Of a stretch of 64,000 nucleotides of DNA, positions 53,501 to 60,781 are shown piece by piece. Made by a program: the position numbers and the translations under genes. The first letter of the stretch is position 1, and every line of letters starts with the position of its first letter. This DNA is from Methylocaldum sp002005105 (GTDB lineage Bacteria; Pseudomonadota; Gammaproteobacteria; Methylococcales; Methylococcaceae), in assembly GCF_051027545.1 (NCBI RefSeq), contig NZ_CP194902.1, positions 1,798,001 to 1,862,000 of the forward strand. The letters run 5' to 3'. The notes beneath the pieces were generated by a model. That model was not told the DNA's origin. It saw nothing but the letters and a program-made list of their open reading frames with translations, and did no database searches.

Positions 53501-56500
53501 TCACGCTGGGCGGCGGAAACTTCGCGCTGTCCGGATTTCGGCAGGTCGCTCTCAACGCCGCGGAAAACCTCGGCGGGCAGGGAGAGGGAAAATATTCGGC
53601 GGACGGCGACCTCGTTCTCGCGGCCGGCCGGATCACCGGGGCGTCGGGATCGACGACGACGATCGATGCGAGCGGTCACACCGTGGCAGTCCGGACGACC
53701 GGCGACGTTCCCGATTCCACTTCGGCGCCGCTGGGCGCGGCCTGGTCAATTACCGCCGACGCGATCGTGCAGCAAGGCCGTTTCGATTTGCCGGGCGGCG
53801 CATTGGATCTCATCGCCTTGACCGGCGATATCTTGGTGGGAGCCGGCTCGAGTATCGACCTTTCCGGGCGAAGCGTGAAATTCGATGATCAGGTCCGGTT
53901 CGCTCCGGCCGGTCGGCTGAATCTGGTCGCGAACTCGGGGAATATCGATTTCGCTTCGGGAGCATCGGTCAATCTGGCGGGGGCCGTAGGCGGCGGCGAT
54001 GCCGGCCTCCTGAACATACGGGCACCGCACGGAACCTTCCGCTGGGAAGGGCAGGTCACCGCGGGTGCGGCCGACGGTTACCGGCAGGGCTCGTTGATGC
54101 TGGATGAGATGGACTTCGGGCCCGGCGGATTCTCGGCGCTCAATGCTCATCTGCGCGATGGGGGTTTTGCCGATGAAATCGATCTGCGTCAGCGTAGCGG
54201 CGACGTCGCGATCGGCGGGGGCGATGTTGTCCTTGCCCGCCGGTTCAGCCTGCGGGCGGACGACGGCGCGGTCGATATCTCGGGCGAGATCGACGCGTCC
54301 GGAACCGAAGGCGGGGAGATCGAGATCGCGGCCCGCAACGGGATCGTGCTCGGTGGCGGCGCCCGTCTACGAGCCGCCGCACACGGCGAAGGCGAGCGCG
54401 GCGGCCGCGTGACGCTGGATACGGTGCATCCCGACGACGCGGGATCGGGCCTGCTCGACTTGTCCGCGTCCGGCGGCTTGATCGACGTCTCGGGCGGCAG
54501 CGGCGGCGCCGGCGGATTCTTGCATCTTCGCACCGGGCGCGATGCGGGAGGGAACGTCGCCGTGACGGACATCCGCACGAAAATCACGGGTGCGTCGCAG
54601 GCGGATCTGGAAGCGACACGGGTGTTCGAGGGTGAGAGCGACATCAACGCGGCCCGAATCGAAGCCTTCCGGAGCGATATCGAGACCTTCATGGCCACTC
54701 CGCCCGCGTTGGTAGACGAATCCGGGGCAGCGATCAAGCTAACTCCTGGGGTGGAAGTGCGCGGAGCGAACCTGAAGCTCGTGTCGACCTGGGATTTCGC
54801 CTCGGACTATCCATCGTGGCATCCGGACGGCATTCCAGGTTACCTGACTCTCAACGCAACCGAAGGAAACATCGATGTCGAGGCGTCGCTGACCGACGCC
54901 TTCGCGCCCGGATCGTTGCCGGACCCCTTCGGTTTCGGGTATCCCGTTTATCAGGATTTTCTGCAATCCGGACATTCCTGGAGCTATCGTCTGACCGCCG
55001 CGAATAACATCAATCTGGCGGCCAATCAGGTGGTTCGCACGGGCACCGGCACCATCACGCTGGAAGCGGGAGGCGATATCGTGTTCGAGGAAGGAGCCAC
55101 CGACTCGGATCGCGCCGCGGCGGTCTATACCGTCGGCCGTCCGACCGATGGGGATTCGGACGTTCCGGCGGCCGATCGGCGCTACGGATCGATGGACGAT
55201 CAGTTGGTGGCGCAAGGATTCTATGCGGAATATCCGGTCGACGGCGGCGATATCGCGATCAAAGCCGGCGGCAACATCAAGGGCGCCGCTACCGGCCAAT
55301 TGATGACCGACTGGCTGGTGCGGACCGGCGACTGGAGCCGCCGGAACGACCACACCGAGGAACGGCCTACCATGTGGGGCATCAATCTGAGCGGGGACTT
55401 CGGCAACCCGGATAGCCGGTTTTTCAATCAGAACGTCGGCGCCCTGGGCGGGGGCAACGTTCGGGTCAGCGCCGGGGGCAGCGTGGAGAATCTTTCGGTC
55501 ATGGTTCCCACGACCGGCAAGCCCGTGGGGCAACGTGCAAGCCCGGACGACCCTGTCAACTTCCTGACCAACGAGTTCGTGGTTCAGGGGGGCGGCAACA
55601 TCGATGTTTCGGCCGGCAAGGATCTCCTGGGCGGCGTCTATTTCACCGGCCTTGGCGAGGGGCGCATGCAGGCCGGCGGCAATTTCGGGATCGGGGCGAA
55701 CGGTCTCGCTCCGGTAGTGGCGCTGGGGTCCTCCCAATTCGAGCTTTCCGCCCGGCAGAATCTCACCTTGGGCGCGGCCTTCAATCCGACGGTTCTGGGA
55801 CAAGACAGAGTCCCGGATACGGTTAACGGAACCGAAAGCTATTTCTTCACTTACAGCGATGCCAGCGCGATCGATTTGTCGTCCGTCGGCGGCAAGGTGA
55901 CGCTGCAGAACGATACCGACCGGCTGGCCCTGGGGAGCTTGACGTCGGAGAGCAAATTCGCCGCGTCGATTTATCCGGGGACGCTCAAGGCCACCGCCTT
56001 TTCCGGCGATATTTCGATCGAGCGTTCGTTCAAGATGTATCCCGCTGCGCGGGGACAGCTTGAGCTCCTCGCCGCCAATAACATAAGCACCGGGGCGGGA
56101 GGGGGGTTCGTCGACATCAACATGTCCGACGCCGATCCAGCGCTTCTCCCGAATCCGCAAATTCCGGCATCCGTGATGTCCGGCAGTGATACCACGGCGG
56201 ACGCCCGGTTCGATCCGCGCGGACGCGCCGAGCTCATTCACGCAGCGGTGCCGGTCCATGCGTCCGATACGGTTCCGGTGCGGGTCGTCGCGGAGCACGG
56301 GAATATTGCGTTCCGACGCGGCAACGAGCTCCGCTTGTACACGCCAAAAGCTGCGGTCATCAAGGCCGGGGGGGATATACGCGATTTCACCTTCAAGGGG
56401 CAGAATCTGAGGGACGACGATATCACCGTCATTCACGCCGGACGGGATATTCGGTTCAGGTCCCCGCGCAATCCCGTCGGCGGATTGGCGAACGTAGACT

Positions 56501-57696
56501 ACCAGATTGAATTGGCGGGTCCCGGCGAGTTGCAACTGCTCGCCGGGAGAAGCATCGATCTCGGGTCGTCGAACGGCGTTTCCACCATCGGCGGATTGTT
56601 CAACCCGGCCTTGGGCAGCGGCGGCGCGAACATCATCGTGCAGACCGGATTGGCCGGAAAAATGGACGTCGAAGCGTTTATGGTGCGTTATCTGGATTCC
56701 GGGAGCTACAAGCTGGACATCGGCGGACGAGATCCCGAAGCTTCGCTGGCCTACTTCAAGACCCTGCCCATCGAGCGTCAACGGCGCGAGCTGCTGAAAA
56801 TTCTCTTCAACGAAATTCGCCAATCCGCCTCCGCGGCGGCGGCCGAGAGCGACGAAGCCAAACGCGCAAGGCAGTACAAGAGAGGTTTCGACGCGATTCA
56901 AACGCTATTCCCGGATAAGGAATACCAAGGCGATCTGAAACTGTTCTTCAGCAAGATCAAGACGCTAGATGGCGGCGACATCGATATTACCGTTCCGGGC
57001 GGGCTGGTGAACGCCGGTCTGGCGGTGGCGTTTACCGGTGCCAAGGACGCAAGCGAACTCGGCATCGTCGTGCAGCGCGAGGGGGACCTGAACGCTTTCG
57101 TCAAAGGAGATTTCCAGGTCAATGAGTCGCGCGTTTTTACCATGGACGGCGGCGACATCGTGATCTGGTCGGCCGAAGGCGACATCGACGCCGGGCGGGG
57201 GGCGAAAGCCGCTATTTCAGCACCGCCTCCTATTACGACCTTCGACGAGGAAGGAAACCAAAAAACGATATTCCCTCCCATCGTGTCGGGCAGCGGCATC
57301 CAGGCGATCGTCAGCACGCCAGACAAACCCGAGGGATCGGTCATTCTGGCAGCGCCGAAAGGCGTGGTGAATGCGGGCGAGGCGGGCATCCGCGGCGGCC
57401 AGGTCGTCATCGCGGCCACCGCGGTTATTGGTGCCTCGAATATCCAGGCGTCCCAGGGAACGGTTGGCGTTCCCACGGCCCCTCCCCCTCCGGTTGTACC
57501 GGCAGGAGTCGACAATTCTGCAACCGGCGCTGCCAAACAGGCTACGGACCAGGCCAATGTCGGCGGTTCGGGCGATGGCCAGCAGGCTCAATCCGGCCAG
57601 GCCAAGTCCGGGCTGAGCGTGATTACTACGGAAGTCATCGGCTTCGGCAACTGCAGCGTGGGCGACGTGAGGGATGGCAAGGCGGGCTGCAGTTGA
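47503..57696 (+). CDS. Giant TpsA filamentous-haemagglutinin-like exoprotein
   Basis: 3397 residues. Signal peptide to about residue 46 (ending VHAELP), then the TPS secretion domain (NGGTMVINQLTDKAILDWKS, AVHFNQPAATSVALNRI, IFGALTANGQIYLVNKNGFV). NKNG stands where NPNG is usual. A very long beta-helical body of repeated GGDI/LDVSG/ASGAxID blades follows, including a DUF3739-like C-terminal portion. A proline/glutamine-rich stretch leads to the C-terminal pair GNCSVGDVRDGKAGCS, reminiscent of the cysteine hook that tethers HMW1 and CdrA to their TpsB. GAGG lies eight bases before the ATG. It is likely a surface-retained adhesin or matrix protein. Confidence 0.85.
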   Translation: MSVKNRNKPENKTIALKPLAAAVRACMASGILLSASPPPVHAELPVAADVWAALGNATRSVNGGTMVINQLTDKAILDWKSFNIGAENAVHFNQPAATSVALNRIHQNDPSRIFGALTANGQIYLVNKNGFVFGKNAQVNVNSLVATTLNISEDVFKRGITKAFDQDGTAALQAGGETYLKDAQGRFVFDQNGEKVKIQIFVQPGAQLRTNAPGGRIIIAAPSVVNQGTIETPDGQTILAAATDKVYLQEADPDSGIRGLLVEVETGGDVKNVGKIITERGNATLIGFAVNQEGRVSATTSVSLNGSVRLLAREGHQTVESGRRKLLRPMSTARVQDLGDGLGTRATVELGPNSVTEVIPDSDKSKTAVDAQPQARSKIEISGSKIVLRKDSTVYAPAGEIELTATKSPATPLVAGVENDSRIYMESGSRIDASGLRDVSLPMERNVAEVELRSFELRDSPLQKNGILKGKTVRVDIRDPIKIADISGALARIERNIDERSTAGGTIRIRSEGDVIVKPGAVLDYSGGSVSYRDGYISTTKLISQGRLYDIGEADPNRIYDGVFGEVIKVYEKWGITRRWSIPGPLGLGRFEAGYVEGKPGGALELSGYRVALDGVLRGETVDGRLQRTVGKRVPGSSLTIDVGIGQGRQAVVFAGDHIVRDIGEKDEFPKSGSGSENIPAPLVLDTGALANSESRHVAVKSSRGITIQDDARLALPAGGSLKLTGDRIDVAGEIGIPSGSISLESLGSAGTPTSGEVTLASGAAIDARGAWVNDTPDLPGSNRFSPIAIDGGTVAIKTREGDLVLEAGSRIDVSGGAWLDADGRLTAGRGGDISLAATGLNGASLVLDGDLRGFGIDRSGTLSLTANEIAIGDGPVVPHAGSVLKPLVLPSDFFQRGGFTDYRLTSNVFGIIVTPGLVHPLVRTLELGKGFESLPDGGDLAVYSRIVELPEFLRPAAILSLAVDQANTYDSKEWLTVQRGAEIRTDAGGKVALASDTGIALGGTIDAPSGEISLRITKPNVDRGFNDSQAIWLETGSRLLARGAFKPELDPLGLRKGELLPGGKISLVAGRGYILAQEDSLIDASGSSRTLDILERTSGGLGLEITPRLVASRGGTVNLTAAEGILWDGSFRAASGGANAGGGSLNIELDKRLRLKARDIGGVPFPDDGPNSDQELPIPRVIEVSASDRTLIPDGLAPGAKIPDRFYAQALVESAQIQGGGFASVRLRSNGDGNVGEIRFSGDVSLAAERQIVLDAPKISWQREDSTDAGRVVLEAAYAALGSTDSRVVPAATSGAGALAINAQAIDLIGGASLQGFSGANLNSSGDIRARGIITNANAQRDYKGEFRIAGDLELRAAQIYPATLTDYAIRVEDAPGATIRIESSGRASSPVFSAGGSLTINAPNIISSGVLKAPFGTLTLDADDLLELTSGSLASVSGEGLIVPFGRTQGGLDWIFPLAENNNRVFGLERDLQQGTELLPEKRINLRGRQVALQEGATVDISGSGDLYAFEFVKGQGGSVDWLNPGDPGFLDGSFAYRPSFAVIPGLNGLMTPYDPIEFPGSGLTVGDSVYLAGGSGLPEGHYTLLPAHYALLPGAYLISPEPGTQDVTPGSVARRLDGVPIVAGQWEAAGTAIRDSRWSGFAVETGDIARTRSEYQEYLANEFFEEKAAAEEKPVPDLPASAGTVAVFAEASLSLRGTVLASSSSGGLGGRLDIGADRLAVVGRREDLAAIGEGYVGLVAEELNDLNVGSILLGGSRSRENTGRRLSVNSRSVIVGSGARLSGQELLLAARENLTIAQGAAVESVGKTESSGETLLVSNDPKTGAADSNGALVRVSSSGLATVTRDKAVSGARGTLTVEAGALLKSSGSILLDSTKDTVFHGTVEIPGGDLEFRAGAISLGEAPAGTGGLVLSSGQVGALGANNLILTSRSDVNIYDGVSVGLKRLTIDAAALRGFAEVSDEARISAEAITLANTSSPATAGAGNGEGTLTLDAANITLGGGNFALSGFRQVALNAAENLGGQGEGKYSADGDLVLAAGRITGASGSTTTIDASGHTVAVRTTGDVPDSTSAPLGAAWSITADAIVQQGRFDLPGGALDLIALTGDILVGAGSSIDLSGRSVKFDDQVRFAPAGRLNLVANSGNIDFASGASVNLAGAVGGGDAGLLNIRAPHGTFRWEGQVTAGAADGYRQGSLMLDEMDFGPGGFSALNAHLRDGGFADEIDLRQRSGDVAIGGGDVVLARRFSLRADDGAVDISGEIDASGTEGGEIEIAARNGIVLGGGARLRAAAHGEGERGGRVTLDTVHPDDAGSGLLDLSASGGLIDVSGGSGGAGGFLHLRTGRDAGGNVAVTDIRTKITGASQADLEATRVFEGESDINAARIEAFRSDIETFMATPPALVDESGAAIKLTPGVEVRGANLKLVSTWDFASDYPSWHPDGIPGYLTLNATEGNIDVEASLTDAFAPGSLPDPFGFGYPVYQDFLQSGHSWSYRLTAANNINLAANQVVRTGTGTITLEAGGDIVFEEGATDSDRAAAVYTVGRPTDGDSDVPAADRRYGSMDDQLVAQGFYAEYPVDGGDIAIKAGGNIKGAATGQLMTDWLVRTGDWSRRNDHTEERPTMWGINLSGDFGNPDSRFFNQNVGALGGGNVRVSAGGSVENLSVMVPTTGKPVGQRASPDDPVNFLTNEFVVQGGGNIDVSAGKDLLGGVYFTGLGEGRMQAGGNFGIGANGLAPVVALGSSQFELSARQNLTLGAAFNPTVLGQDRVPDTVNGTESYFFTYSDASAIDLSSVGGKVTLQNDTDRLALGSLTSESKFAASIYPGTLKATAFSGDISIERSFKMYPAARGQLELLAANNISTGAGGGFVDINMSDADPALLPNPQIPASVMSGSDTTADARFDPRGRAELIHAAVPVHASDTVPVRVVAEHGNIAFRRGNELRLYTPKAAVIKAGGDIRDFTFKGQNLRDDDITVIHAGRDIRFRSPRNPVGGLANVDYQIELAGPGELQLLAGRSIDLGSSNGVSTIGGLFNPALGSGGANIIVQTGLAGKMDVEAFMVRYLDSGSYKLDIGGRDPEASLAYFKTLPIERQRRELLKILFNEIRQSASAAAAESDEAKRARQYKRGFDAIQTLFPDKEYQGDLKLFFSKIKTLDGGDIDITVPGGLVNAGLAVAFTGAKDASELGIVVQREGDLNAFVKGDFQVNESRVFTMDGGDIVIWSAEGDIDAGRGAKAAISAPPPITTFDEEGNQKTIFPPIVSGSGIQAIVSTPDKPEGSVILAAPKGVVNAGEAGIRGGQVVIAATAVIGASNIQASQGTVGVPTAPPPPVVPAGVDNSATGAAKQATDQANVGGSGDGQQAQSGQAKSGLSVITTEVIGFGNCSVGDVRDGKAGCS

Positions 57697-57770
57697 TCTC
57701 CGATCCAGGGATATCGACGGGTGATTTTCCGCTCCAGGTGCCTGAATTCGGCATCCCGATCGGGGCGAAA

Positions 57771-57799
57771 TCGTCACGTATCTGAAACATTGATGTAAC
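57771..57799 (+). promoter_or_regulatory. Pho-box-like array before the ExbB-fusion operon
   Basis: TCGTCAC (57771), CTGAAAC (57782) and ATGTAAC (57793) at an exact 11-bp period, each matching the consensus at 4 of 7 positions. No good -10 is seen at the usual distance. The ATG of the operon is 41 bp downstream. Confidence 0.5.
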
Positions 57800-57839
57800 A
57801 CAATACATGCTTTCAAAATCAGTAAATACAAGAACTTAC

Positions 57840-59654
57840 ATGAAAGTGAGGGTCTACGCTCTGGCCTTGGGGTTGGTGCTCGTTCCGAGCATCGTTCACG
57901 CCTGGTGGAACGACGCCTGGTCGTCGCGCAAACAGATTTCGCTGGACGGCGGAGCTACCGGCGCGGATATCCAGGAGACCTTGGCCGAGTTCCCGGTGCT
58001 GGTCCGCCTGCATACCGGAAACTTCGCCTACTTCATGGACCTGGCCGAAAACGGCAAGGATATTCGCTTCATGGCGGACGACAAGACGCCTTTGAAGTAT
58101 CACGTCGAGAAGTTCGACGCGATCAACGAGATGGCCCTGGTCTGGGTCAAGGCGCCGCAGTTCCGCGGCGGGATCAGCACCGATTCGATCTGGATGTATT
58201 ACGGCAACGCCGAAGCGCCGGATGGCGGCGACGCGAACGGGACGTACGACGTGCATCAGGCGCTGGTGTTGCATTTCGACGAGACGGACCCGATGCCAAA
58301 GGACGCCACCGCCTACGGCAACCATGCGGCGGATTCCAAGGCCGCGCCGGAACCGGCGGGCTGGATCGGTGCAGCGGCCAAATTCACCGGAGCGGGCGGC
58401 ATTGCGATCAATGCCAATCCGGCTCTGCAACTTTCGCCCGATAAAGGCTGGACCTTTTCCGCCTGGCTGAAGATCGATCAGGCCCAGTCGAATGCTTACG
58501 TCTTGCACGCTGGGGAAGGCGAGAACGCGCTGGAGCTGTCGGTTCGCGACACGGGTCTGGTCGCGAAATATGCGAACAACGGCCAAGGGGTCGAGACGCC
58601 TCCCGCGCCGTTGCAACTCGGCAAGTGGCAGCACATCGCCGTGGTTCTGCGGACGGACAAGCTGGAACTGTACCTGGACGGCAACAAGGCGGGCGAGTCG
58701 CCGGCTTCGGCGGGGCCGATGAATCCGATGGTGACCTTGGGCGCCGGCGCCGCAGGCGATAGCCTCATCGGCTTTCTGGACGAAGTTCAGATTGCCAACA
58801 CGGCGCGCAGCGCCGACTGGATCAAGCTCTTGGCGCGCAGCCAAAGCGCCGATTTCAACGTTCTCGGTTTCGGCCAGGACGAATCCAAGCAAGGGGCGGG
58901 CGGTCCCAATTATTTCGTCATCATCCTGCAAAGTCTGACCGTCGACGGCTGGGTGGTGATCGCCCTGTGCGGCGTCATGTTCGTGATCAGCGCCCTGGTG
59001 ATGGTCACCAAGGGGCTGGCTATCTCCAGGGCCAATAAGGACAACCGCGCCTTCCTCGACCAATACCGGAACATGGACGCTTCCGCCGATCCCGGAGCGC
59101 TGGATCAGGAAGAAACCGAGGAGGAGAAGGAACTCGGCGAATCGGATTTTCTTGCCGCGGTGGTGGGCAAGCACGATCACTTCCAGAGTTCTCCCGTCTA
59201 CCACGTCTACCACGCGGGGGTTCAGGAGCTCAAAAAGCGCTTCGGCACTTTGGCCAACCAACCCTTGACCGACGAGGCGCTCAACGTTCTGCGGGCGCGG
59301 CTCGACGCGGCGGTGGTGCGCGAGGGGCAAAAGCTCAACCGCAATATGGTATTGCTCACTATCGCCATCTCCGGCGGCCCGTTCTTGGGCCTGTTGGGTA
59401 CCGTGCTCGGGGTGATGATCACCTTCGCCGTGATCGCCGCCACAGGCGATGTCAACATCAACTCCATTGCACCCGGTATCTCCGGCGCGCTGCTCGCCAC
59501 CGTCGCGGGTCTCGCCGTCGCTATCCCGGCCCTGTTCGGCTACAACTACCTGCTCACCCAAATCAAGGACCTCACCGCGGAGATGCGGGTGTTCACCGAC
59601 GAGTTTCTGGCCATGGTGTCGGAGCGCCTGGCCGAGCGTCACCGCGGGGGATAA
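57840..59654 (+). CDS. DUF2341-LamG-ExbB fusion (MotA/TolQ/ExbB proton-channel protein)
   Basis: 604 residues. ATG 57840 begins a clean signal peptide (YALALGLVLVPSIVHAW); an ATG at 57807 is less likely. Residues 20-130 match DUF2341 (WWNDAWSSRKQISLDG, MADDKTPLKYHVEKFDAINE). Residues 150-340 form a concanavalin/LamG-like domain (LHFDETDPMPKDATAYGNHA, GWTFSAWLKIDQ, GKWQHIAVVLRTDKLELYLD). After a transmembrane helix near residue 370, an ExbB/TolQ module follows (SGGPFLGLLGTVLGVMITFA, ISGALLATVAGLAVAIPALF). A sugar- or matrix-binding periplasmic front end is thus fused to the proton motor. It leads the exbD-tonB operon. Confidence 0.85.
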   Translation: MKVRVYALALGLVLVPSIVHAWWNDAWSSRKQISLDGGATGADIQETLAEFPVLVRLHTGNFAYFMDLAENGKDIRFMADDKTPLKYHVEKFDAINEMALVWVKAPQFRGGISTDSIWMYYGNAEAPDGGDANGTYDVHQALVLHFDETDPMPKDATAYGNHAADSKAAPEPAGWIGAAAKFTGAGGIAINANPALQLSPDKGWTFSAWLKIDQAQSNAYVLHAGEGENALELSVRDTGLVAKYANNGQGVETPPAPLQLGKWQHIAVVLRTDKLELYLDGNKAGESPASAGPMNPMVTLGAGAAGDSLIGFLDEVQIANTARSADWIKLLARSQSADFNVLGFGQDESKQGAGGPNYFVIILQSLTVDGWVVIALCGVMFVISALVMVTKGLAISRANKDNRAFLDQYRNMDASADPGALDQEETEEEKELGESDFLAAVVGKHDHFQSSPVYHVYHAGVQELKKRFGTLANQPLTDEALNVLRARLDAAVVREGQKLNRNMVLLTIAISGGPFLGLLGTVLGVMITFAVIAATGDVNINSIAPGISGALLATVAGLAVAIPALFGYNYLLTQIKDLTAEMRVFTDEFLAMVSERLAERHRGG

Positions 59655-59657
59655 GCC

Positions 59658-60062
59658 ATGAAAGTCGAATCCGAAGAGAAGGTCTACGACGACATCAACA
59701 TCACGCCCATGCTGGACGTGGCCTACGTGCTGCTGCTGATCTTCATCATCATGACCACCGCCACGGTACAAGGCATCACCGTCAACCTGCCCAAGGCCAG
59801 CGCCACGCCCGCTCTGTCCAAGCCGAAGACCAAGGCGATTTCGATTACCCAGGACGGCACCATTTACCTGGACACCTATCCGGTCAGCCTCCAGGAGCTC
59901 GAAACCCGTCTGTCGCAGTACAAGGCGGCCACGCCGGACCTTCCGGTGGTGCTCAAGGCCGATGCCGCCATCCAGTATGAAAAGGTCATCGACGTGCTGG
60001 ACGTGGTCACGCGCCTGCAGATCAGCCAGCTCGGCCTGGTGACGCAGAAACTGGTGAAGTAA
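59658..60062 (+). CDS. exbD: ExbD/TolR biopolymer transport protein
   Basis: 134 residues. Short cytoplasmic N-terminus, one helix with the functional Asp in DINITPMLDVAYVLLLIFII, then a periplasmic domain. It partners the ExbB fusion (3 bp upstream) to convert proton flow into movement of TonB. The order and spacing make a dedicated motor rather than the general housekeeping one. Confidence 0.9.
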   Translation: MKVESEEKVYDDINITPMLDVAYVLLLIFIIMTTATVQGITVNLPKASATPALSKPKTKAISITQDGTIYLDTYPVSLQELETRLSQYKAATPDLPVVLKADAAIQYEKVIDVLDVVTRLQISQLGLVTQKLVK

Positions 60063-60083
60063 GCCTCGTCTCCGTCGCCCGCC

Positions 60084-60746
60084 ATGAGCAAGAAAACCTG
60101 GCTTCGCTATCTGCCGCTCGGGATCGGCGGGGTTCTGATCGTCCTGATCGCGGTGGCGGTTTTTTTTCTGAAGGACCTTTTCGAAAAGCCGGTGCAGACC
60201 AAGAAACAGGTCCAGCAGATCACCGTGATCCAACCGCCCCCGCCACCTCCGCCGCCACCGCCCGAGGAAAAGCCGCCGGAGCCGGAGATCAAGGAGGAGA
60301 AGATCGAAGAACCGGAACCGGAGCCCGAGCCGGAACCCGAGCAGCAAGCGGATGAACCGCCTCCCGGCGAGGATCTGGGCGTCGACGCCGAGGGTGCCGC
60401 CGGGTCCGACGCTTTCGGGCTGGTCGGCAAGAAAGGCGGACGGGGGCTCATCGGGGGAGGCGGCGGCAACGCCATCATCTGGTACGGCCAGCAGTTGCAG
60501 CGCCAGATCGCGGACGAACTGCGGGAGAAGCTGAGCCAGAGCAAGGCGCGGGACAAGAAGATTTCGGTGATTGCGAATATCTGGATCGGCGCCGACGGAA
60601 GCGTTTCCCGTGCCGAACTGGCCTCTTCCAGCGGGGACGGCGATGTGGACGAAGCCTTGCGTTCGGCTTTGGGGACACTCCGCTCCAGGCTCAAAGCTCC
60701 TCCGGAGAACATGCCGCAGCCGGTGAAGATCCGCATCCGCTCCTAA
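60084..60746 (+). CDS. tonB: TonB-like energy transducer
   Basis: 220 residues. N-terminal anchor (LPLGIGGVLIVLIAVAVFFL) then a periplasm-spanning rigid linker: a run of nine prolines followed by alternating Pro-Glu/Lys (EEKPPEPEIKEEKIEEPEPE). The C-terminal ~70 residues (VIANIWIGADGSVSRAELAS, then ALGTLRSRLKAPPENMPQPV) form a TonB/TolA-type domain. It is the third gene of the ExbB-ExbD-TonB motor. The outer-membrane client is not identified: no TonB-dependent receptor with a plug domain lies in the window, so the porin downstream or TpsB are candidates. Confidence 0.8.
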   Translation: MSKKTWLRYLPLGIGGVLIVLIAVAVFFLKDLFEKPVQTKKQVQQITVIQPPPPPPPPPPEEKPPEPEIKEEKIEEPEPEPEPEPEQQADEPPPGEDLGVDAEGAAGSDAFGLVGKKGGRGLIGGGGGNAIIWYGQQLQRQIADELREKLSQSKARDKKISVIANIWIGADGSVSRAELASSSGDGDVDEALRSALGTLRSRLKAPPENMPQPVKIRIRS

Positions 60747-60781
60747 AACAGACTCAGAAATAACACGACTTGGGGAATTCC

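Noticed and set aside
47503..57696. Internal LAAG and EAAG as LapG cleavage sites in TpsA
   Set aside because: They lie in the middle of the beta-helical body, not near the C-terminal hook, and do not match the TAAG context. They are not strong enough to call.
60084..60746. TolA instead of TonB
   Set aside because: The Pro/Glu-rich rigid linker and placement after exbB-exbD favour TonB. TolA usually has a long Ala/Lys helix and lies with tolB-pal.
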